This document shows positions 59,350 through 64,000 of a stretch of 64,000 bases of DNA, piece after piece. The position numbers and the translations under genes are program-made. Source of the stretch: Pseudomonas sp. R28(2017) (lineage in GTDB: Bacteria; Pseudomonadota; Gammaproteobacteria; Pseudomonadales; Pseudomonadaceae); the NCBI RefSeq assembly GCF_002112505.1, contig NZ_NEHW01000002.1:519972-583971 (forward strand). Reading direction: 5' to 3'. How positions within the stretch are numbered: position 1 is the stretch's first letter; the number at the start of each line of letters is the position of its first letter. The notes below the pieces were generated by a model that worked only from the letters and a program-made list of their open reading frames with translations, ran no database searches and was not told where the DNA came from.

Positions 59350-61058
59350 GCGACAAGACCTTGATCGTCGAGGGCCTGAACGTGGCCTTCGCGGGGCGCA
59401 GTGTGGTGCGCGACCTGTCCTTCACCTTGCAACCGGGCCGCTGTGTGGCGCTGGTCGGCGAATCTGGTTCGGGCAAGAGCGTCAGTGCCCGCAGCCTGGT
59501 TGGCCTGGCCGGCGCCAAGGCCCAGGTGAGCGCCCGTCAGCTGAGGTTTGCCGGGCATGACCTGCTCGACCTGAGCGAGCGCCAATGGCGAACGGTGCGT
59601 GGCAAGGACATCGGTTTCGTGCTGCAGGATGCGCTGGTGTCGCTCGACCCGCTGCGGCCGGTGGGCAAGGAAGTGCTCGAAGTGTTGCAGACGCATCAGT
59701 ACGGCGATCGCCAATCGCGTGCCCAGCGGGTGCATGAGCTGCTTGAGCGGGTAGGCGTGCCCGACGTCGAGCTGCGCGCGCGCCAGCGCCCAGGGCAGTT
59801 GTCTGGCGGCCTGCGCCAACGCGCATTGATCGCCAGTGCCCTGGCCCTGGACCCTGCGCTGGTGATCGCCGATGAGCCGACCACGGCGCTGGATGCCACG
59901 GTGCAGGCGCAGATACTTGAGGTGTTCCAGCAGATCAAGGCGCGTGGCGCCTCGCTGTTGATCATCAGCCACGACCTGGCGGTGGTCGCGCAACTGGCCG
60001 ACGAGGTGGTGGTACTGCGCCACGGCGAGGTGGTGGAGCAGGGGCCGATGCGGCAGGTGCTGCGCCAGCCTCGGCACCCATACACCCAGGCCTTGTTGGC
60101 GGCGGTGCCGGCCGAGCATCCGCGTGGCAGCCGGTTGTCGCCGGAACGGGCAGGCGTGCGCCGGGCGCCACGGGCACGCGCGCACAGCGACGTGCTGCTC
60201 GAAGGCCGTGGCCTGGGCAAGCGCTACCTCGGCCCTGACGGGCGGGTACGCCAGGTGGTCCAGGGTGTCGATTTCACCCTGCGCGCCGGGCGCACCTTGG
60301 GCATTGTCGGTGAGTCCGGTTCGGGCAAGACCACGGTGGCACGCATCGCCCTCGGCCTGCTGCAGCCGGACCAGGGCGAGGTGCTGTACCGCGGCCAGCC
60401 ATGGAACCGCCCGGCCAATGCCGTGAGCGAAGCGCTGCGCCGCCCGTTGCGCCGCGACATCAGCGTGATCTACCAGGACCCGCTGGGCTCGTTCGACCCA
60501 CGCTGGAGCGTGGCGCAGATTCTCGATGACGCCTTGCAGGTAGCCGGTATCGAAGCGGCGGCCCGGCCGGCGCGTATTGCCGTGCTGCTGGGCCAGGTGC
60601 GCTTGCCGGCGGACCTGGCCCAGCGCCGGCCCTTGCAACTGTCCGGTGGGCAGCGCCAGCGGGTGTCGATTGCCCGGGCGATTGCCAGCGAACCGAAGGT
60701 GATCATCTGCGATGAACCGGTCTCGGCCCTGGACGTGTCGGTGCAGGCCCAGGTACTCGACCTGCTGGCGGATCTGCAGGACGAGCTGGGCCTGGCCTAC
60801 CTGTTCATTTCCCATGACTTGGGGGTGATCCGCCATGTCAGCGACGACGTGCTGGTGATGCGCCACGGCCAGGTGGTGGAGCAGGCACCGGTCGAGCAGT
60901 TGTTCGAGCGCCCGGCCCATGAATACACCCGACGGCTGCTGGGCGCAGTTCCGCGCCTGCCCGGCAGCGGCAGCGCACTGGTGGTGCCGCCGCTGGACCT
61001 GGAGCACGAAGCCTTCGACCTGTTCGACGAAACCCGCCTATGGAAGATCGCGATCTGA
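59346..61058 (+). CDS. Fused double ABC ATPase (module B)
   Basis: 570 aa, two complete NBDs: Walker A at Gly38-Glu-Ser-Gly-Ser-Gly-Lys-Ser45 in the first and Gly-Glu-Ser-Gly-Ser-Gly-Lys-Thr in the second; both signatures (Leu-Ser-Gly-Gly) and Walker B Asp-Glu-Pro motifs are intact. The inter-domain linker (about 260-285) is Arg-rich. It resembles the module A ATPase throughout, indicating that the two modules derive from one ancestral transporter. It powers the module B permeases. Confidence 0.9.
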   Translation: MSDKTLIVEGLNVAFAGRSVVRDLSFTLQPGRCVALVGESGSGKSVSARSLVGLAGAKAQVSARQLRFAGHDLLDLSERQWRTVRGKDIGFVLQDALVSLDPLRPVGKEVLEVLQTHQYGDRQSRAQRVHELLERVGVPDVELRARQRPGQLSGGLRQRALIASALALDPALVIADEPTTALDATVQAQILEVFQQIKARGASLLIISHDLAVVAQLADEVVVLRHGEVVEQGPMRQVLRQPRHPYTQALLAAVPAEHPRGSRLSPERAGVRRAPRARAHSDVLLEGRGLGKRYLGPDGRVRQVVQGVDFTLRAGRTLGIVGESGSGKTTVARIALGLLQPDQGEVLYRGQPWNRPANAVSEALRRPLRRDISVIYQDPLGSFDPRWSVAQILDDALQVAGIEAAARPARIAVLLGQVRLPADLAQRRPLQLSGGQRQRVSIARAIASEPKVIICDEPVSALDVSVQAQVLDLLADLQDELGLAYLFISHDLGVIRHVSDDVLVMRHGQVVEQAPVEQLFERPAHEYTRRLLGAVPRLPGSGSALVVPPLDLEHEAFDLFDETRLWKIAI

Positions 61059-61087
61059 CAGTGAACTGAGACGCCAAGCCCTGCGCG

Positions 61088-61132
61088 GCTCCCACAGGGA
61101 TCGCGCCAGATTCTAGAAATTGAGCAAGACAG
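61088..61132 (-). repeat. 45-bp dispersed repeat, copy 2, in a degraded REP pair
   Basis: Reverse complement identical to 11865-11909. The flanking REP heads have been lost (only GGCTCCCACAGGG on the left and CTGCTCCCACAAGCCCGGG on the right remain), so this is an eroded copy of the same REP-linker module, lying between the ATPase and SfnB-type genes of module B. Confidence 0.8.
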
Positions 61133-61187
61133 CTGCTCCCACAAGCCCGGGTCACCTAAACGAAAGATGTACTTAAAGGACTGAACC

Positions 61188-62399
61188 ATGACCACATTTC
61201 AACGCTTCCCCACCCAGACGCCTGCGACCGACGTCGTGCAACTGAAGGCCCGCATCGTTGCCATGGTACCCGCCATCGGCGCAGGTGCCGCGCAACGTGA
61301 GCGCGAACGCCAGCTGCCCCACGAAGCCATCGCCCAGCTCGCGGCTGCCGGGCTTTACACCGTGCGTATCCCGACCCGGTACGGCGGCCCCGGCGGCACG
61401 GTCAGCGATGTGATCGAACTGCTGCTGCAGGTTGCCTCGGTCGACTCCAATGTGGCCCAGGCCCTGCGCCCCGGCTTCGCCTTCGTCGAAGGCCTGCTGG
61501 CCGCCCAGGCCGAGGGCGCCGAGCAGGAGCGCGAGCGCTGGTTTGCCCGTTACCTGCAAGGTGCCGTGATCGGCAACGCTGGCTGGGAACTGGGTGGCGC
61601 CAACGGCTCGATCGCTGCGCGCCTGGTCCGCGAGGGCGAGCACTACCGCGCCAACGGCAGCAAGTTCTACAGCACCGGCGCACTGTTCGCCGATTATGTC
61701 AGCGCGGTGGCACTGGATGAGGACGAGCAACCGGTGTCGTTCATCCTGCCACGCGACCGCGAGGGCCTGGAGCTGGTCGACGATTTCGACGCCATGGGCC
61801 AGCGCCTGACCGCCAGCGGCACCACGCACCTGCGCAATGTGCGGGTCGAGGCCAGCGAGATTCGCACGCGCACGGTCGAGGAGGGCAAGCGCACCGTCGT
61901 CACGCCGTTCCTGCAGCTGTTCCTCGGCACCGTGCTGGCCGGTATCGCCCGCAACGCGCTGGACGACGCCACGCACTTCGCCCGCGAACATGCCCGGCCG
62001 ATCAAGCACAGCAGCGCCAGCCGTTCGGTGGATGACCCTTACGTGGAACTGTCGGTAGGCGATATCGCCGCCCGTGCCTATGGCGCCGAGGCCCTGGTGC
62101 TCAAGGCCGCTGCAACCATTGACAAGGCCTGGGCCGCGCAACTGGATGAAGCCGCCGTCGAACAGGCCGCCATCGAGGTCGCGCAGGTTCAGTACCTGGT
62201 CGCCGAGCTGGCGCTCAAGGCGGCCGAAACCCTGTTCGATGTCGGTGGTGCCTCCACCACCGGCCGCCAGCACAACCTTGACCGGCACTGGCGCAATGCC
62301 CGCACCGTGGCCAACCACAACCCGCGCCAGTGGAAGGCGGCGGTGGTCGGAGCCTGGCAGCTCAAGGGCACCCGACCGCCCGTCTCGGGGCTGTTTTGA
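61188..62399 (+). CDS. SfnB-family acyl-CoA dehydrogenase-like flavoprotein (module B)
   Basis: 403 aa. Acyl-CoA dehydrogenase-like fold of the sulfur-acquisition SfnB type: Arg-Ile-Pro-Thr-Arg-Tyr-Gly-Gly-Pro-Gly-Gly near 62-72, Gly-Ser-Lys-Phe-Tyr-Ser-Thr-Gly-Ala-Leu-Phe-Ala-Asp-Tyr near 156-169 and the C-terminal Asp-Val-Gly-Gly-Ala-Ser-Thr-Thr...Leu-Asp-Arg-His-Trp-Arg-Asn-Ala-Arg-Thr. Clearly related to 49051-50295 but divergent. There is no LLM monooxygenase in module B, so the two SfnB-type proteins may act on different compounds or share the one LLM partner. Its stop overlaps the start of the exporter gene. Confidence 0.84.
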   Translation: MTTFQRFPTQTPATDVVQLKARIVAMVPAIGAGAAQRERERQLPHEAIAQLAAAGLYTVRIPTRYGGPGGTVSDVIELLLQVASVDSNVAQALRPGFAFVEGLLAAQAEGAEQERERWFARYLQGAVIGNAGWELGGANGSIAARLVREGEHYRANGSKFYSTGALFADYVSAVALDEDEQPVSFILPRDREGLELVDDFDAMGQRLTASGTTHLRNVRVEASEIRTRTVEEGKRTVVTPFLQLFLGTVLAGIARNALDDATHFAREHARPIKHSSASRSVDDPYVELSVGDIAARAYGAEALVLKAAATIDKAWAAQLDEAAVEQAAIEVAQVQYLVAELALKAAETLFDVGGASTTGRQHNLDRHWRNARTVANHNPRQWKAAVVGAWQLKGTRPPVSGLF

Positions 62400-63778
62400 C
62401 CGCCCAGCCGGCCTTGCTGGCCGGCCATCTGCAAAGCCCCAAGGTGCCGGTGATCATCGGCGCCGCGCTGTTCATGGAGCTGCTCGACAGCACGGCGGTG
62501 ATGACGGCCCTGCCGCAGATGGCTGCCGATTTCGGCGAGCCGGGGCTGCGCATGAACCTGGTGGTGTCGCTGTACATGCTCGCCCTGGCGCTGTGCGTGC
62601 CGGTCAGTGGCTGGGCCGCCGAACGCTTTCGCCCGCGCCAGGTGATGTTGCTGGCGATGGGCTTGTTCACCACGGCCTCGCTGGCCTGCGCCCTGGCCGA
62701 AACGCTCTGGCAGCTGTGCCTGGGGCGCATGCTGCAGGGGGCGGCGGGGGCGTTGATGACCCCCGTGGGGCAGGTGATCATCCTCCGCTGGTCGAGCCGT
62801 GACCAGTTGCTGCAAGCGATGTCATGGCTGGCCTTGCCGGCCCTGGTCGGGCCCTTGATCGGGCCACTGCTCGGCGGGCTGCTGGTGACGGTGCTGTCGT
62901 GGCACTGGATCTTCCTGGTCAACCTGCCGATCTGCCTGGTCGGCTGCTGGCTGATCCTGCGCCATGTGCCGGACTACCCGGCACGGCAGGTGCCGCCGCT
63001 GGATGTGCGCGGGCTGCTGCTCAGTGGTGGCGCCTTGGCCATGCTGGTGTTCGGCCTGGAGTCGCTGGGGCTGGGGCAATTGCCGCGGGCCTGGGCACTG
63101 GCCCTGGTTGTTGCTGGCCTGGCCTGCGCCGTGGGTTACCTGCTGCATGCGCGGCGCCACCCCAGCCCACTGGTCGACCTGTCGCTGTTGCGCCTGCGCA
63201 GTTTCGGTGTGGCCCAGGCCGGCGGCGGGTTGTTTCGCCTGGGCTCGGCGGCGCAGCCGTTCCTGATCGTGCTGCTGTTGCAGAACTGCCTGGGCATGAG
63301 CCCCCTGGCGGCCGGTTGGCTGGTGGTCAGCGGCGGCGTGGGGGCGCTGTTGATGAAGCTGCTGGCCGTGCCCTTGGTGCGGCGTTACGGCTATCGACGG
63401 GTGCTCAGTTGTAACGCCGTGCTCAGCGCGGCGGGGATTGCCCTGTGTGCCAGCTTCGATCGCGATACTGCGGTCTGGCTGATGGCGGTGGTGCTGTTCG
63501 CGGCAGGCCTGGTGCGGTCACTGCAATTCTCGACCTTGGGCGCTGCCAGTTACCAGGATGTACCCGGTGAACGCTCAGCCGCAGCCAGTTCGCTGTCGGC
63601 GATGTCGGTGCAGTTGACCATGGCCATGTCGGTGAGCCTGGCCGGGGTGCTGCTGGGGTTGTTGGCCGGGCTGGACGGGCGCAGCGAAACCTCGGTAGCC
63701 GACATTGCCACCGTGATGCTGTTGTGCGCTGGGGTGTGCGGGGCTTCCAGCCTGGTGTTCCGGCGCTTGGCAGGCTGA
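62396..63778 (+). CDS. DHA2-family MFS transporter (EmrB/QacA-like)
   Basis: 460 aa with about 13-14 hydrophobic segments. Motifs of the drug:H+ antiporter 2 family: Leu-Asp-Ser-Thr-Ala-Val-Met-Thr-Ala-Leu-Pro near 25-35, Gly-Arg-Met-Leu-Gln-Gly-Ala-Ala-Gly-Ala near 107-116, and Gly-Pro-Leu-Ile-Gly-Pro-Leu-Leu-Gly-Gly (motif C) near 149. I place the start at a TTG that overlaps the SfnB stop as TTGA; no better codon with a ribosome site is present and coupling would explain it. It may export a toxic desulfurised product or excess substrate. It could equally be an importer; direction is not provable from sequence. Confidence 0.8.
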   Translation: MTAQPALLAGHLQSPKVPVIIGAALFMELLDSTAVMTALPQMAADFGEPGLRMNLVVSLYMLALALCVPVSGWAAERFRPRQVMLLAMGLFTTASLACALAETLWQLCLGRMLQGAAGALMTPVGQVIILRWSSRDQLLQAMSWLALPALVGPLIGPLLGGLLVTVLSWHWIFLVNLPICLVGCWLILRHVPDYPARQVPPLDVRGLLLSGGALAMLVFGLESLGLGQLPRAWALALVVAGLACAVGYLLHARRHPSPLVDLSLLRLRSFGVAQAGGGLFRLGSAAQPFLIVLLLQNCLGMSPLAAGWLVVSGGVGALLMKLLAVPLVRRYGYRRVLSCNAVLSAAGIALCASFDRDTAVWLMAVVLFAAGLVRSLQFSTLGAASYQDVPGERSAAASSLSAMSVQLTMAMSVSLAGVLLGLLAGLDGRSETSVADIATVMLLCAGVCGASSLVFRRLAG

Positions 63779-63863
63779 CTGGCTGGTGGCAAGCGAAGCG
63801 GCGGACTACGCTCAGAATTCGAGAAATATTCTGTAACAGTGCGACTCCATGCGGAGGCTCATC

Positions 63864-64000
63864 ATGCTCAGGAAATGCTTGTTGGCGTTGGCTATCGGTG
63901 CAGTGCTTTCGGCTTCGGCAGTATTGTTGCCTGACTCGCTTGGCGGCGCGTCCAGTGCGTATGCCAAGGATGGTGGTGGCGGTGGCGGTGGCGGTGGCGG
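63864..64000 (+). CDS. Secreted glycine-rich protein, N-terminal part (truncated by window edge)
   Basis: GGAGG at 63853-63857 is six bases before this ATG. The visible 45 codons encode a signal peptide (Met-Leu-Arg-Lys, a hydrophobic core, a likely cleavage at Ala-Tyr-Ala before Lys-Asp) followed at once by an uninterrupted glycine tract of at least nine residues, alternating GGT and GGC codons, that runs off the window. The upstream 85 bp contain AGAAT/ATTCT inverted arms near 63811-63829. Length, end and function are unknown. Confidence 0.65.
   Translation, partial: MLRKCLLALAIGAVLSASAVLLPDSLGGASSAYAKDGGGGGGGGG

Overview
The window looks like chromosomal DNA of a fluorescent pseudomonad of the Pseudomonas putida group. 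The reasons are the high GC content, REP elements of the P. putida type (GCGGG...CCCGC heads, mostly in inverted pairs) in most of the larger intergenic gaps, and the gene order LysR regulator - aromatic amino acid decarboxylase - MHS transporter - dehydroshikimate dehydratase, which I recall from P. putida KT2440. I see no rRNA, tRNA, CRISPR array, prophage or insertion sequence. Almost everything is catabolism, transport and regulation.

Layout. 1-3.1 kb: end of an MHS transporter, an M20 amidohydrolase and a histone-deacetylase-fold amidohydrolase, probably one N-acyl or N-carbamoyl compound operon. 3.3 kb: a small two-EF-hand protein. 3.8-6.9 kb: divergent MocR-type regulator and GABA-permease-like transporter. 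7-11.8 kb: tam, a DUF2784 membrane protein, a LysR regulator divergent from an organophosphate-type MFS transporter, and a lone YebC/YeeN paralogue. 12-18.3 kb: LysR, DOPA decarboxylase, MHS transporter and QuiC, feeding shikimate-type acids to protocatechuate. 18.5-30.9 kb: single genes, including small envelope proteins, a DHFR-like protein, TetR, GlxA and LysR regulators, a serine hydrolase, a PAS-GGDEF-EAL protein, an aldo-keto reductase and an EamA transporter.

31-42.4 kb: an amine/imine catabolism island with three FAD amine-oxidase-like enzymes, a RidA protein, a cupin, an imine-reductase-like protein of the P5C reductase fold, a D-2-hydroxyacid dehydrogenase, an aldehyde dehydrogenase, an MFS transporter and a GlxA-type regulator. 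Its substrate is unknown. The MFS gene and one oxidase operon share a 47-bp promoter element that is 33/47 identical.

43.8-63.8 kb: a large sulfur-scavenging type locus. A TonB-dependent receptor is divergent from module A (binding lipoprotein, permease, SfnB-type flavoprotein, LLM monooxygenase, aldo-keto reductase, second permease, fused double ABC ATPase). Module B (binding lipoprotein, two permeases, fused ATPase, second SfnB-type protein, DHA2 exporter) follows. The receptor and both modules each begin with a sequence resembling a sigma-54 -24/-12 promoter with the same variant -12 element (CTGC), which suggests one NtrC-type activator, SfnR-like by analogy, controls uptake and oxygenolytic desulfurisation together. 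The window ends inside a secreted glycine-rich protein gene.
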